A stretch of DNA of 64,000 nt from PHAA01 sp964494735 (GTDB taxonomy: Bacteria > Bacillota > Syntrophomonadia > Syntrophomonadales > Syntrophomonadaceae): NCBI GenBank assembly GCA_964494735.1, contig CAZBSD010000002.1, positions 70,412 through 134,411 of the forward strand, in the 5' to 3' direction. The notes under the pieces are model-generated. The model saw only the letters and a program-made list of their open reading frames with translations. It ran no database searches and was not told the DNA's origin. Shown piece after piece: positions 52,880 through 62,396 of the stretch. How positions within the stretch are numbered: position 1 is the first letter of the stretch; each line of letters opens with the position of its first letter. Position numbers and translations under genes: made by a program.

Positions 52880-54919
52880 TTAATTCATGGCAATCGAATT
52901 CCTTTTAAAACGCCAATTCATATATTGAAGTACTTGGTTATCATCAAGCAGTCTCTCCCCGAAATTGAGCGCCACCTCGGCCGCCTCAGTCAGGATCTGC
53001 TGGTCCTTCAAAATATTAGCCACCTTCAGCTCATCCAGGCCATGTTGTTTTACTCCCCAAAAATCTCCCGGCCCCCTGATTTTCAAATCCTCATTGGCCA
53101 ATTCGAATCCGTCGCTGGTCCTCTCCATAGCCTGCAGCCTCTGTTGGGCTTCCTCAGTAACTGGTTCGCCCACCAATATGCAGTAAGCTTGTTGGGAACC
53201 GCGCCCCACCCTTCCCCGCAGCTGATGTAGCTGAGAAAGCCCGAATCGCTCCGCATGTTCAATCAACATCAAGGTGGCATTGGGTACATCCACCCCTACC
53301 TCGATCACCGTAGTAGTGACCAGGATATCGACCAACCCGTGCTTAAAGGAATCCATCACCGACTCCTTCTGGCCGGGTTTCAAGCGGCCATGTAACAGGC
53401 CCACCCGCAGATCCGGAAATAGTCCCTGTAATTCCTGGTGCGTGGTCAGAGCCGCCTGTAGGTCCTGGTTTTCTGATTCTTCGATCAAGGGACAGACTAC
53501 ATAGGCCTGAGCCCCTTTTTCTATTGCCGACCTGGCAAAAAGGTAGGCTCGGTCCCGGTTCTGCCTGGAGATGCAAACCGTCTTTACCGGCAGACGGCCC
53601 GGTGGGAGTTGATCGATCACCGACACATTTAGGTTTCCATACAGCGCCAGAGCCAGAGTCCGTGGAATAGGCGTAGCCGTCATCACCAGCACATCAGGGA
53701 TCAAACCCTTGCCGCCCAGCTTGCTCCGTTGAGTTACCCCAAAACGATGTTGCTCATCGATGATTGCCAATCCCAAGTTTCGAAACGCCACCTCGGCCTG
53801 TATAAGGGCGTGGGTCCCGACTATGATATCTACCTCGCCCTCCGCCACTGCGGTTAGAATGGCTCGCCGCTCGCCAACAGTCATTCCTCCAGTGAGACGG
53901 GCCAGGACGATTCCCGTCCCTGCAAATACCCGGCCCAGTGACTTGAAATGCTGCTCGGCCAGTATCTCGGTCGGTACCATTATGGCCGCCTGGTATCCGG
54001 CAGCAACTGACTGAGCCATTGCCAATGCCGCCACCACTGTTTTGCCGGAGCCCACATCCCCCTGCAGCAGACGATTCATGTTGGTGGGGGCGGCCATGTC
54101 CGCTGAGACCTCCCGGAGCGCCTTCTGCTGGGCCTTGGTCAGGGTATAGGGCAGGTTGCGGGTGACTTGGTCTACCAATCCGGTGCGGGGGATCTGCACC
54201 AAAGCCCCTTTGTCATCGACCTCAACCTTATTTTCCACGGACAGGTTCAGCTTGAAAAGCAGCAGCTCTTCAAAGGCCAAACGTCGCCGAGCAGCCAGAT
54301 AGGCATCCCGGGATTCAGGAAAATGCAGGTTTTGCAGGGCATACCCAATTTCGCACAATTGGTAACGGTCACGCAGATCCGGCGTTAAAATCTCGGGATA
54401 GCAAGGCAGGTATGTCTCCATTACGTTCAGCATTATCTGTCGCATAGTCTTCTGCTTCAAGCCTTCGGTGAGCGCATATACGGGCATAACCGGCCGGCCG
54501 TTTTCACCGTCGTCAATCAGGTCATACTCAGTAGGATATAATTCCAGTCCCCCATAACCAGATTTAACCCGCCCAACCAGGAAAACGTCGTGGCCGATTT
54601 TAATCTGCCGGGAGAGGAAGGGCTGGTTAAACCACACCGCGGTTACCGTTCCCGTTTGATCCTCAATCCTGGCCCTGAAAACACCAAAACCCCGCCTGGT
54701 ACGATGGCTGCTGGCGGCGACTATTCGTCCCCGGATACTGGCAACCTCTCCGTCCGACAGGGCTTCTATGTTTATTGTCAGGCTCCGATTCATATAAGCG
54801 CGGGGCAAGTTCCACAACAGGTCGAAAACGGAGCTCAAACCTTGCCTATACAGAAGCTGTCCCCGCCGGGGACCAACCCCTTTAATAAACTGAACATCCT
54901 CGGCCAGTCTCTTCATCAT
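52880..54919 (-). CDS. recG: ATP-dependent DNA helicase RecG
   Basis: RecG reverses stalled forks and remodels branched DNA. The 679 residues show the wedge OB domain at the N-terminus (about 60-150), Walker A LLQGDVGSGKTVVA near 285, DEQHR (residue 385 or so), MTATPIPRTLA and the C-terminal helicase motifs VIEVGVDVPNATLMLIE and QLRGRVGRG. Length is normal. It follows fakA after 24 bases. The two small genes downstream may share its transcript. Confidence 0.95.
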   Translation of the reverse strand: MMKRLAEDVQFIKGVGPRRGQLLYRQGLSSVFDLLWNLPRAYMNRSLTINIEALSDGEVASIRGRIVAASSHRTRRGFGVFRARIEDQTGTVTAVWFNQPFLSRQIKIGHDVFLVGRVKSGYGGLELYPTEYDLIDDGENGRPVMPVYALTEGLKQKTMRQIMLNVMETYLPCYPEILTPDLRDRYQLCEIGYALQNLHFPESRDAYLAARRRLAFEELLLFKLNLSVENKVEVDDKGALVQIPRTGLVDQVTRNLPYTLTKAQQKALREVSADMAAPTNMNRLLQGDVGSGKTVVAALAMAQSVAAGYQAAIMVPTEILAEQHFKSLGRVFAGTGIVLARLTGGMTVGERRAILTAVAEGEVDIIVGTHALIQAEVAFRNLGLAIIDEQHRFGVTQRSKLGGKGLIPDVLVMTATPIPRTLALALYGNLNVSVIDQLPPGRLPVKTVCISRQNRDRAYLFARSAIEKGAQAYVVCPLIEESENQDLQAALTTHQELQGLFPDLRVGLLHGRLKPGQKESVMDSFKHGLVDILVTTTVIEVGVDVPNATLMLIEHAERFGLSQLHQLRGRVGRGSQQAYCILVGEPVTEEAQQRLQAMERTSDGFELANEDLKIRGPGDFWGVKQHGLDELKVANILKDQQILTEAAEVALNFGERLLDDNQVLQYMNWRFKRNSIAMN

Positions 54920-54943
54920 CGACTCCGTGCCAAACCGTCTATC

Positions 54944-56572
54944 TTACTCTACTGAGAGCAGGTAGTTATAATGAGGCTGGCCGCCGTAATGGAGCTCTAT
55001 CTCGCTGTCTGGATATCGACCTATTATTTTTCCCTTCAGCCGCAATGCATCCTTTTCATCAGTATCAGATCCATAAAAAACGGTCAGCAGCTCATGCTTA
55101 TGAGCCTCCATGGCGTCGAGCAGGTCGAGGACCACATCCTCAGCCGAGTCCCCCTGTACGGAAATCTTGTCATTGATCAGGCCGATGTAGTCGCCTTCCC
55201 TGATTTCCATACCGTTGAATTTGGAATCCCGTACTGCATAGGTAACCTCGCCGTAGGATATATCATGTATCTCTTTTTTCATAGCCTCGGTTACCTTATC
55301 CAAATTGTCGTCATCGCTGTAGGCGATCAGGGCGTTGATCGCTTGCATTACTGATTTGGTCGGTACTATAGCCAAATTCTTGCTGCTCAGATGCTTGGCC
55401 TGTTCGGCAGTCATTATCACATTGCTATTGTTGGGCAGGATTATGATCTGGGCCGCATCCACCTGATCACAAGCCTTCAATAGCTCCTCGGTGCTGGGGT
55501 TCATGGTCTGGCCACCTTCGACAACTTCGTCAACCCCCAGACTCAGCAGCATCTTTATTATCCCCTCCCCAGCAGCAACCGCCACCACTCCGATCTTGCG
55601 CCGGGGCTTGGATTTGCTTATTTCCTCATCCCATTTGTTGCGCTGTTCATGGACTTCTTCCAACATATTATTTATTTTTACATCACTGATGCTGCCAAAC
55701 TGCAGACACGTCTCCAACACTTTGCCGGGGTGATTGGAGTGGATATGTACTTTAAGCAAACTCTCATCCCCCACAACCAACATTGAGTCACCAAGGGGGG
55801 CCAAGTGATCCCTAACATCAAATTCATCCAGGGATTGACCTTTTATGAGCAGTTCGGTGCAATACTGAAAATCAAGCTCGACCCGGGCTTCCTCGTCCTT
55901 ATTCAGGTGAGGCATGGCCAATTTATCTTTGTACTCATCCAGAGTAATGTCCTTGTCATGCGCAAGACCATCGATAAAGCCTTCCAGGAAATAGAGCAGG
56001 CCACGTCCGCCGGCGTCTACCACTCCTGCTTCTTTGAGTATGGGCAGCATTGAAGGGGTTCTCTCCAACACCCGGAGTCCTTCTTCCACACCCGCTAGTA
56101 AAGCCCCCAGGATATCCCGGCCAGAATAGGCTTCCCGTTCTGATGTGGCTGCAATCTCCCGGATGACTGTCAAAATCGTCCCTTCCACCGGCTTCATCAC
56201 CGCTTTATAGGCCGTTTCGGACCCAGCCCGCAATGCCCGGGTAATATCGACGGCGTTCGCTTCTGTTTTCGATTCCAATACTTTGGCCATTCCCCTGAAT
56301 ATCTGCGACATGATCACTCCCGAATTACCTCGTGCACCCATGAGTGATCCCAAAGATATAGCTTTGGCCACTTTGCCGAGAGACTGACTGTTGTTTTTTT
56401 CCCCCTCTTTGGCTGCCGCCACCAGGGTCAAATACATGTTGGTGCCGGTATCCCCATCCGGTACTGGAAAAACGTTCAACAAGTCAACTTTATCGCGGTT
56501 GTGTTCCAACCTGATACAGCCGGCTTTGACGCTCCGCGCCAGGTCGCTGCCGGTAATAATATCCAAGCTCAA
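54944..56572 (-). CDS. fakA: DAK2-domain fatty acid kinase, FakA/YloV type
   Basis: FakA phosphorylates fatty acids carried by FakB proteins for phospholipid synthesis. The 542 residues have the DAK2 kinase domain at the N-terminus (NVFPVPDGDTGTNMYLTL near 35, GARGNSGVIMSQIFRG near 80), a middle domain and a C-terminal domain with GEGIIKMLLSLGVDEVVEGGQTMNPSTEELL. No FakB is seen in the window. The start is a TTG with GGAGG nine bases before it. It follows asp23 by 17 bases, the standard pair. Confidence 0.92.
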   Translation of the reverse strand: MSLDIITGSDLARSVKAGCIRLEHNRDKVDLLNVFPVPDGDTGTNMYLTLVAAAKEGEKNNSQSLGKVAKAISLGSLMGARGNSGVIMSQIFRGMAKVLESKTEANAVDITRALRAGSETAYKAVMKPVEGTILTVIREIAATSEREAYSGRDILGALLAGVEEGLRVLERTPSMLPILKEAGVVDAGGRGLLYFLEGFIDGLAHDKDITLDEYKDKLAMPHLNKDEEARVELDFQYCTELLIKGQSLDEFDVRDHLAPLGDSMLVVGDESLLKVHIHSNHPGKVLETCLQFGSISDVKINNMLEEVHEQRNKWDEEISKSKPRRKIGVVAVAAGEGIIKMLLSLGVDEVVEGGQTMNPSTEELLKACDQVDAAQIIILPNNSNVIMTAEQAKHLSSKNLAIVPTKSVMQAINALIAYSDDDNLDKVTEAMKKEIHDISYGEVTYAVRDSKFNGMEIREGDYIGLINDKISVQGDSAEDVVLDLLDAMEAHKHELLTVFYGSDTDEKDALRLKGKIIGRYPDSEIELHYGGQPHYNYLLSVE

Positions 56573-56589
56573 GCTACTGATCCTCCCAA

Positions 56590-56952
56590 CTATTTATCAC
56601 TGCTGACCTTTACTCCCCTGACATTCACATTCACGGCGGCAACCGGCAGCTGGGCATTTTTCTCCAACACATAGGCCACCTTCTGCATAACGTTAGATGC
56701 TACTTCCGGTATCTTGGTGCCGTAACCTACGATGACGAAGACATCGATTACCAGGCCATGGTCGGTGTTGCTGACCTGAACCCCTTTACGGATCGATTCA
56801 AGCCCTAAAATATTGGTTATTCCTGTCTGGATATTCTGGGGCACCATGCCCACCAGCCCATAGCAGTCCATGGCAGCCAAACCGGCCAGAGTCTCCACCA
56901 TTTCCCGGGTTACGGTTATGTCACCCAATTCATTGCTTTTGATTTTGTACAT
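56590..56952 (-). CDS. Asp23/Gls24 family envelope stress protein (YloU)
   Basis: The 120-residue protein is of the Asp23 family (VETLAGLAAMDCYGLVGMVPQ, then VIDVFVIVGYGTKIPEVASNVMQKV), membrane-associated stress proteins of Firmicutes. It precedes fakA as yloU precedes yloV in Bacillus. RBS AGGAGGGATC-type upstream of the ATG. No further function can be read. Confidence 0.9.
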   Translation of the reverse strand: MYKIKSNELGDITVTREMVETLAGLAAMDCYGLVGMVPQNIQTGITNILGLESIRKGVQVSNTDHGLVIDVFVIVGYGTKIPEVASNVMQKVAYVLEKNAQLPVAAVNVNVRGVKVSSDK

Positions 56953-57012
56953 CCCTGATCCCTCCTGTATAACATAATCTTAATTCTATATTTCCTTATT
57001 TATTCCTTCTTC

Positions 57013-57041
57013 TTGCCCTTTGTGGTCGTATTTGTTAAAAT
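57013..57041 (+). promoter_or_regulatory. promoter of rpmB
   Basis: TTGCCC (57013-57018) and TAAAAT (57036-57041) are 17 bases apart, about 37 bases upstream of the rpmB start. It lies between divergent yloU and rpmB. Confidence 0.7.
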
Positions 57042-57077
57042 ACTTAAGTGCATTTGTTATAGAGAGGGGGCATAACA

Positions 57078-57266
57078 GTGGCAAAATGTGAAATCTGCGG
57101 AAAAGGCGTAACTTTCGGCAAAAGATACAGCCATTCCCATATAAGGACCAACCGTCAGTTCAAACCTAATGTGCAACGGGTCAAGGTGCTGGTGGAAAAG
57201 ACACCTACCAAACTCAACGTTTGTACACGTTGCTTGCGTTCCGGCAAAGTTGAACGGGCCCTTTAA
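57078..57266 (+). CDS. rpmB: 50S ribosomal protein L28
   Basis: This 62-residue ribosomal protein shows CEICGKGVTFG and HSHIRTNRQFKPNVQ at the N-terminus and a second pair CTRCLRSG, so it is the zinc-binding C+ form, as is L32 in this window. The start is a GTG with AGAGGGGG upstream. It is the single gene of its transcript and is convergent with hslO across a shared hairpin. Confidence 0.95.
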   Translation: MAKCEICGKGVTFGKRYSHSHIRTNRQFKPNVQRVKVLVEKTPTKLNVCTRCLRSGKVERAL

Positions 57267-57282
57267 ACATAATATACGGTTA

Positions 57283-57308
57283 AAGCCTTAGATATTGGTC
57301 TAAGGCTT
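57283..57308. terminator. bidirectional hairpin between rpmB and hslO
   Basis: AAGCCTTAGA (57283-57292) pairs with TCTAAGGCTT (57299-57308) around TATTGG. TTAATTAATTT follows for rpmB; the stem includes the hslO stop codon. Confidence 0.75.
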
Positions 57309-58215
57309 AATTAATTTCTGGGTCCAATTCCTCCGGATTATAAAGATAGCGCTGCCCGCAGAAATTACAGACCACTTCTATCTTATCGTCCTGTTGTATA
57401 TCTTTTCTCTCATCAGCTGACAATCCCTTTAAAACATCCAAGAGCCTGTCGCGGCTGCATTTACAGCTAAACTTCAAATCCAGACCGTCGATGACCTCAT
57501 ATTCGATCCCCGCCATTATCAGGGGTGCTATCTCTTCCAATGCGGCATGGGTATCGATTAGATTACTGATTGGCCCCAACCTCAAGATATTCTCCTCAAT
57601 TATCCGCAATACCTGATCACTAGCCCCCGGCATGGCCTGCACTATGAGGCCCCCGGCAGCCCGGACACTTAGGTCGGTATCAACCAGCACCCCCAGAGAT
57701 ACCAGCGCGGGTATCTGTTCCGACCTGGAGAAATACTGGGCGACATCCTCGGCTATCTCGCCGCTGACCAATTCAATGCGGCCCGTAAAAGGTTGTTTGA
57801 GCCCCAGATCTTTGACGACTTCCAAAAATCCTTGCGACCCTACCAACTGCCCCACCGCCAGTTTGCCAGGTACAATCTCAGGCAGGTCGGCGGTCGGATT
57901 GGCAATGAATCCTCTTACCCCTCCAAATGTATCGGCAGTCGCCAATATTGTGCCGGCCGGCCCATGACCATTGACCCTGATTGTAAGGGCATCCTGAACC
58001 CCTTTCAGGTCACTGCCCATCATCACTGTAGCAGTCATGACTCTCCCTAATGCGGCAGTTGCCGTCGCCGACGTTCCATGTCTTTGCCGCGCCTCTTCCA
58101 CCAATTCGGTAGTACGGGCCAAAAACAGCCTTATATTCTTACCTTCATCCACGATTTTGATTTCGCGGTCACGCTCTGGCATCCACTTATACCCTTTCAA
58201 TCTAGTTGCATCCAT
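57307..58215 (-). CDS. hslO: redox-regulated chaperone Hsp33
   Basis: Hsp33 is a holdase activated by oxidation of a zinc-bound cysteine cluster. The 302 residues have RTTELVEEARQRHGTSATATAALGR near the N-terminus, GPAGTILATADT near 95 and the zinc motif CKC with VVCNFCGQRY at the C-terminus. The N-terminus is about 20 residues longer than in most homologues; a start at ATG 58182 (MPERDREIK) is possible. It is useful in an anaerobe for sudden oxygen exposure. Confidence 0.92.
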   Translation of the reverse strand: MDATRLKGYKWMPERDREIKIVDEGKNIRLFLARTTELVEEARQRHGTSATATAALGRVMTATVMMGSDLKGVQDALTIRVNGHGPAGTILATADTFGGVRGFIANPTADLPEIVPGKLAVGQLVGSQGFLEVVKDLGLKQPFTGRIELVSGEIAEDVAQYFSRSEQIPALVSLGVLVDTDLSVRAAGGLIVQAMPGASDQVLRIIEENILRLGPISNLIDTHAALEEIAPLIMAGIEYEVIDGLDLKFSCKCSRDRLLDVLKGLSADERKDIQQDDKIEVVCNFCGQRYLYNPEELDPEIN

Positions 58216-58422
58216 TATACTCCAACCGTCCGGTTTTTGACGAATCCAGGATAAATCCCGCCATCCCGCAAGGCAACCGCAACCAACCCATTGACGCCTT
58301 AAATGCTATTATTGCCGATAAGAAAACGTTTAGCCATCCATTAATATCGAGTCTGGGTTTAGACCAGATGCTGGTATGCGGTTAGTTGGTTTATACCCTG
58401 GTTTTCAACTTATTTGGCCAAA

Positions 58423-58454
58423 TAAAAAGACTGTCGCCCATAAGGAGGCAGTCT
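58423..58454 (-). terminator. terminator of coaD
   Basis: On the minus strand AGACTG (58449-58454) pairs with CAGTCT (58428-58433) with a longer imperfect inner part, followed by TTTTTATTT. It lies 12 bases past the coaD stop. The gap between hslO and coaD has no gene. Confidence 0.8.
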
Positions 58455-58465
58455 CTTGAGCGCGG

Positions 58466-58960
58466 TTACTCAGCGGCCTCGATCTCCTTCAGTTTCTGCT
58501 TCAACCCTTCAAAAACGTGGGGCGGGACCATCGTACTGACATCCCCACCTAACAGCGCCGCTTCCTTAACGCCACTGGAACTTACAAACATATACTTGCC
58601 GTCAGCCAATATGAAGATGGTTTCAGACTCCGGAAACAGCGCCTTATTATACCTGGCAATCTGAGACTCATATTCGTAATCGGTAAAAGATCTGAGTCCC
58701 CTGATTATAATCCTGGCCTGCCTCTCGTGAAGGAAATCAACCGTTAGTCCTTTGAAGGATTCGATTTCGATATTAGGAAGATGCCGGGTGGCTTTTCTGA
58801 TCAGTTCTTCTCTTTCTTCCAAGGTAAAAAGAGCCCGTTTGCCAATGTTGTGTACCACGGCTACGATTATTCGGTCAAACATCTTACTTGATCGCTCGAG
58901 AATATCCACGTGACCGTAAGTAATGGGATCAAAACTGCCCGGGTATATAGCGACCTTCAT
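58466..58960 (-). CDS. coaD: phosphopantetheine adenylyltransferase
   Basis: CoaD makes dephospho-CoA from 4'-phosphopantetheine and ATP. The 164 residues begin AIYPGSFDPITYGHVDIL, with the nucleotidyltransferase TYGH motif at about residues 15-18, and have RGLRSFTDYEYESQIARYN and FVSSSGVKEAALLGG. Length is typical. RBS GGGAACATC-like, weak, before the ATG. It has its own promoter. Confidence 0.96.
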   Translation of the reverse strand: MKVAIYPGSFDPITYGHVDILERSSKMFDRIIVAVVHNIGKRALFTLEEREELIRKATRHLPNIEIESFKGLTVDFLHERQARIIIRGLRSFTDYEYESQIARYNKALFPESETIFILADGKYMFVSSSGVKEAALLGGDVSTMVPPHVFEGLKQKLKEIEAAE

Positions 58961-59064
58961 TTGATGTTCCCCTTTCTCTCAGCGATATGTATCTTACCTA
59001 TTTATAACCAAGCTTTACCTTAATTGTCCTGCCGCCACCAGATGATAACGACACATTTCTTAGT

Positions 59065-59092
59065 ATTTTAGCATGGAAGAGCATTAATGCAA
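59065..59092 (-). promoter_or_regulatory. promoter of coaD
   Basis: On the minus strand TTGCAT (59087-59092) and TAAAAT (59065-59070) are 16 bases apart, about 100 bases upstream of coaD and directly after the terminator of the electron-transfer operon. Confidence 0.65.
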
Positions 59093-59115
59093 GCATTAGT
59101 AATGATTCTCGGTAA

Positions 59116-59149
59116 AAATATAGGGGATTCCCGTAACGGGAATCCCCTA
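59116..59149 (-). terminator. terminator of the etfB-etfA-FeS oxidoreductase operon
   Basis: On the minus strand a perfect 13-pair stem TAGGGGATTCCCG/CGGGAATCCCCTA with a three-base loop is followed by TATTTTTACC. It lies 23 bases past the operon's last stop. Confidence 0.88.
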
Positions 59150-59171
59150 AGGATTGATTATGCGGTTTTAC

Positions 59172-61310
59172 CTAGCTCATGGACTGCCACAGTACCTCGG
59201 CCACATCGAAGACCTTGGTGGGATCTTCTACGTCAGCCTCGACTCCCTTGACACCGTCGGAGACCATGGTCAGACAGAAGGGGCAGTTGGTGACGATCAT
59301 CTGGGGCTTGGGTTCCAGCAGTTGGTCGGTACGGGTATCATTGATACGTTTGTAACCATCGACTGCGTGTTCTTCCAGCCACATCCGTCCGCCGCCGGCG
59401 CCGCAGCAGAAACCGAAGTTGCGGGCCTTCTCGATCTCGATTATAGTGCCCCCAGCCGATTGCAGAACCTTGCGGGGTTCATCATAGATATTGTTGTGTC
59501 GGCCCAGGAAACAGGAATCGTGATAAGTCATCTTGGCTCCCAGTGACTTGGTCGGTTTGAGTTTGCCCTCCGCAATCAGTTTGGCCAGGATCTCAGTATA
59601 ATGATATACTTCGTAATTGCCGCCCATCTGCGGATACTCGTTCTTCAAGGTGTTATAGCCATGGGGGCAGACAACGATTATCTTCTTGACCCCATAATTG
59701 TTGAAGGATTCCAGGTTCTGATTAGCCAAGGTCTGATAGAGATATTCGTTACCTAAGCGACGGGCGGAATCACCGCAACAGTATTCTTCAGTGCCCAAGT
59801 ATCCAAATTTGACTCCAGCCTTGTCCAGCAATCTCACCAACGCCTCGCCGACTCTCTTGTAGCGGTCATCAAATGATACCGCACAGCCTGCATACAGCAG
59901 GTACTCGAACTCGCCGCCGTCTTCCGGCAACAGGTTGACCATCTCGCGGACGCCTCTCTCCTGCAGCCATCCAGCCCGGCCAGCCCAGCCTACGCCCCAG
60001 GGATTGTAATTGCGTTCCATGTTGGTAAAGGCGGCTTGAGCCTCGCCTGGCATGTCGCCCTGCCACATGACCAGGTTGCGGCGCATCTCGGTGATCTTGG
60101 GGATATGCTCTATATACATCGGGCAGTGCTCCATACAAGCCCGGCAGTTGGTGCAGTCCCAGATAACGTCGGCGGTGACCACATCATACAGCAGGCTCTG
60201 TTCCATGGGATTGACGGCCTCGGCTACAGCCTCGTCGGTCATGGCCATCTCTTCACTATGGACGTCAGCATCCTTATTGGCAATCAGATATGGAGCCTTG
60301 GCATCCAAATGTTGTTTCATGTGTTGAATCAACGTAATCTTGGGATTCAGATGCTTGCCGGTATTATAGGCAGGGCAGTTCTCCTGGCAGCGTCCGCAGC
60401 GTATGCAGGCGTCCAGGTCGAGCAAGTCCTTCCAACCGAAGTCCTCGATGTGTTCCGCACCGAAGGTCTCTGCTTCCTCGATGTTGTATACCATACGGTT
60501 AGCCGATGGTTCCAGATCGCGGAAAGCATAGTTGAACATGCCAGCAATAATATGCCACAGCTTGGTAAACGGAATCAAAGCCAGGAACAGGAAGGCGATT
60601 GCCATATGGAACCACCACAGATAGCGATGCCAAGTCAGCAATGCGTCAACAGACATTCCGCCCATTATGGCCGCAAACATCCAGCCAAACGGGGAAGCGG
60701 TCTTTTCGTAAGGAATCTGTTCCAGGAAGGGGGTCTGTTGAATCTGGGCGGCGATTCTGGCTCCCTCAATCACAAACCCGGTGAAAAGAATGGCGAAAAC
60801 GAGTAGAATGATCCATCCGTCGGATGATTTGGTATCATTGAGGCGTTCGGGCTTCTGGACATAACGAATGTATGCCAGTACGATGATTCCGATCAATGCC
60901 AAAAAGCCAGTTACGTCAACAATCCACGACATCACGATATAGTTCGTTCCTGCTAGATGAGGCCAGTGTATCCAGTGGTGGGCTGCGTCAATTCCTGCAG
61001 CCATCGCCAGAAAGGCAAATCCCCAAAACAGGAAAAAGTGCATCCAGCCAGGCAGTGGTTTTCTAATTACCCTGGCTTGCCCAAAACTATTTACCAGGAA
61101 GGAAACTACACGATCCCATATACGGTCAACTCTATGGATCTCTCCCTTGGCCAGCATCCAAACCTGAATCCGTTTCCACATACCAATTAGGATAACGGTG
61201 ATTGGGATGAACATAAATATATATATCAGCCATTCGTAGGGAACGTTGGCCCCGACCTCACGCATTGGGACTTCGTAAAAACCCCTGATGGGGTGTGCTC
61301 CGAAAATCAT
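59172..61310 (-). CDS. membrane FeS oxidoreductase linking EtfAB to menaquinone (DUF224/HdrD-like)
   Basis: The 712-residue protein starts with a NarI-like membrane part of about six helices (residues about 25-260, with histidines such as AAHHWIHWPH for heme), then two 4Fe-4S motifs (CIRCGRCQENCP, CTNCRACMEHCP) and two CCG domains of the heterodisulfide reductase type (EEYCCGDSARR, FGFCCGAGGGR). This is the fused EtfAB:quinone oxidoreductase of beta-oxidising syntrophs such as Syntrophomonas wolfei (its DUF224 protein beside etfAB). It would pass acyl-CoA dehydrogenase electrons from EtfAB to menaquinone. It follows etfA across a strong hairpin. RBS AAGGAGGG. Confidence 0.92.
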   Translation of the reverse strand: MIFGAHPIRGFYEVPMREVGANVPYEWLIYIFMFIPITVILIGMWKRIQVWMLAKGEIHRVDRIWDRVVSFLVNSFGQARVIRKPLPGWMHFFLFWGFAFLAMAAGIDAAHHWIHWPHLAGTNYIVMSWIVDVTGFLALIGIIVLAYIRYVQKPERLNDTKSSDGWIILLVFAILFTGFVIEGARIAAQIQQTPFLEQIPYEKTASPFGWMFAAIMGGMSVDALLTWHRYLWWFHMAIAFLFLALIPFTKLWHIIAGMFNYAFRDLEPSANRMVYNIEEAETFGAEHIEDFGWKDLLDLDACIRCGRCQENCPAYNTGKHLNPKITLIQHMKQHLDAKAPYLIANKDADVHSEEMAMTDEAVAEAVNPMEQSLLYDVVTADVIWDCTNCRACMEHCPMYIEHIPKITEMRRNLVMWQGDMPGEAQAAFTNMERNYNPWGVGWAGRAGWLQERGVREMVNLLPEDGGEFEYLLYAGCAVSFDDRYKRVGEALVRLLDKAGVKFGYLGTEEYCCGDSARRLGNEYLYQTLANQNLESFNNYGVKKIIVVCPHGYNTLKNEYPQMGGNYEVYHYTEILAKLIAEGKLKPTKSLGAKMTYHDSCFLGRHNNIYDEPRKVLQSAGGTIIEIEKARNFGFCCGAGGGRMWLEEHAVDGYKRINDTRTDQLLEPKPQMIVTNCPFCLTMVSDGVKGVEADVEDPTKVFDVAEVLWQSMS

Positions 61311-61343
61311 TAATCCAATTCCCTCCTTAATCCACTGAGCAGA

Positions 61344-61383
61344 GGTACCCCGGATATGCGCCTAGCGCATATCCGGTGATACC
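61344..61383 (-). promoter_or_regulatory. strong intercistronic hairpin between etfA and the FeS oxidoreductase gene
   Basis: CCGGATATGCGC (61350-61361) pairs perfectly with GCGCATATCCGG (61365-61376) around CTA; an outer GGTA/TACC extends it. No T run follows, so it is more likely an mRNA-stabilising or partial attenuation element that sets etfBA above the membrane subunit than a true terminator. Confidence 0.7.
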
Positions 61384-61401
61384 AATTTTACTGGGGTTGA
61401 A

Positions 61402-62355
61402 CTATTTCTTTAGTTCGGTCATCAGGTTGGGGATGACCTTGAACAGATCGGCTACTACACCGAAGTCGGAAACACCGAAGATCGGAGCCTCAGTATCGGT
61501 ATTGATGGCAGCTATGAACTTGGAGGAAGACATACCAGCCAGATGCTGAATAGCACCCGAAATACCGCAGGCGATGTACAGGTTGGGGAGAACGACCTTA
61601 CCGGTCTGGCCAACCTGGAGTTCATGTCCCAGCCAGCCAGAATCGATCGACGCTCTGGACCCGCCAACCGCAGCACCTAACATATCTGCCAGTTGCTCAA
61701 CCAATTTGATTCCATCGGGACCCTTACAACCACGTCCGCCTGATACAACCACGGCTGCTTCAGCCAGGTCAGGCCGTGCGGAAACGGTAGGACGGAATTC
61801 TTTCATAATCTGATACACATCAGCAGCGGTAGCCGCTACAGTAGCTTTAACAACTGCACCAGCGCCAGCGGTGGAACCAACTTCCCATACGCCCGGGCGG
61901 ATGGTAGCCAGTACCGGGCTGCCGGCTACTTCAACCTTAGCCAATGCTTTACCAGCATAGATGGCCCTGGTGAAAATACCTTTGCCAGCCGATATTTCAG
62001 CGGCAACAGCATCGGTGGCCAGTCCGGTATCCAGTTTCTGAGCCAGTCTGGAAGCCATATCGCGGCCGTTGAAGGAATGAGCAAACAGCACTGCATTGGG
62101 GCTGAATTCATTGATCATAGCAACTATCTGAGCTACATAAGCTCCGGTATTGTAATTGGCAAAAATAGCATCGTCGGCGACATAGACTTTGTCGGCTCCA
62201 TACTTGGCCAACTCGCCGGCCAAACCTTCCACTCCCTGTCCAAACACAACCGCTGCTACCTCGTCGCTGCCCTTCTTACATTCTGACAGCATCTCAAACG
62301 TAACTTTACGGATATTACCATCCTTTTGTTCAACAAAAACCCATGTTCCTGCCAT
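61402..62355 (-). CDS. etfA: electron transfer flavoprotein alpha subunit
   Basis: EtfA with EtfB accepts electrons from acyl-CoA dehydrogenases through FAD. The 317 residues have the N-terminal AMP-fold domain and the C-terminal FAD domain with VVSGGRGCKGPDGIKLVEQLADMLGAAVGGSRASID, GQTGKVVLPNLYIACGISGAIQHLAGM and INTDTEAPIFGVSDFGVVAD. No ferredoxin domain is fused. Start ATG with AGGAGGG. The set etfB-etfA-FeS oxidoreductase is one operon. Confidence 0.96.
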   Translation of the reverse strand: MAGTWVFVEQKDGNIRKVTFEMLSECKKGSDEVAAVVFGQGVEGLAGELAKYGADKVYVADDAIFANYNTGAYVAQIVAMINEFSPNAVLFAHSFNGRDMASRLAQKLDTGLATDAVAAEISAGKGIFTRAIYAGKALAKVEVAGSPVLATIRPGVWEVGSTAGAGAVVKATVAATAADVYQIMKEFRPTVSARPDLAEAAVVVSGGRGCKGPDGIKLVEQLADMLGAAVGGSRASIDSGWLGHELQVGQTGKVVLPNLYIACGISGAIQHLAGMSSSKFIAAINTDTEAPIFGVSDFGVVADLFKVIPNLMTELKK

Positions 62356-62396
62356 GAATTACCCTCCTTTTTCTACATAAATGAATATTTATGCGC

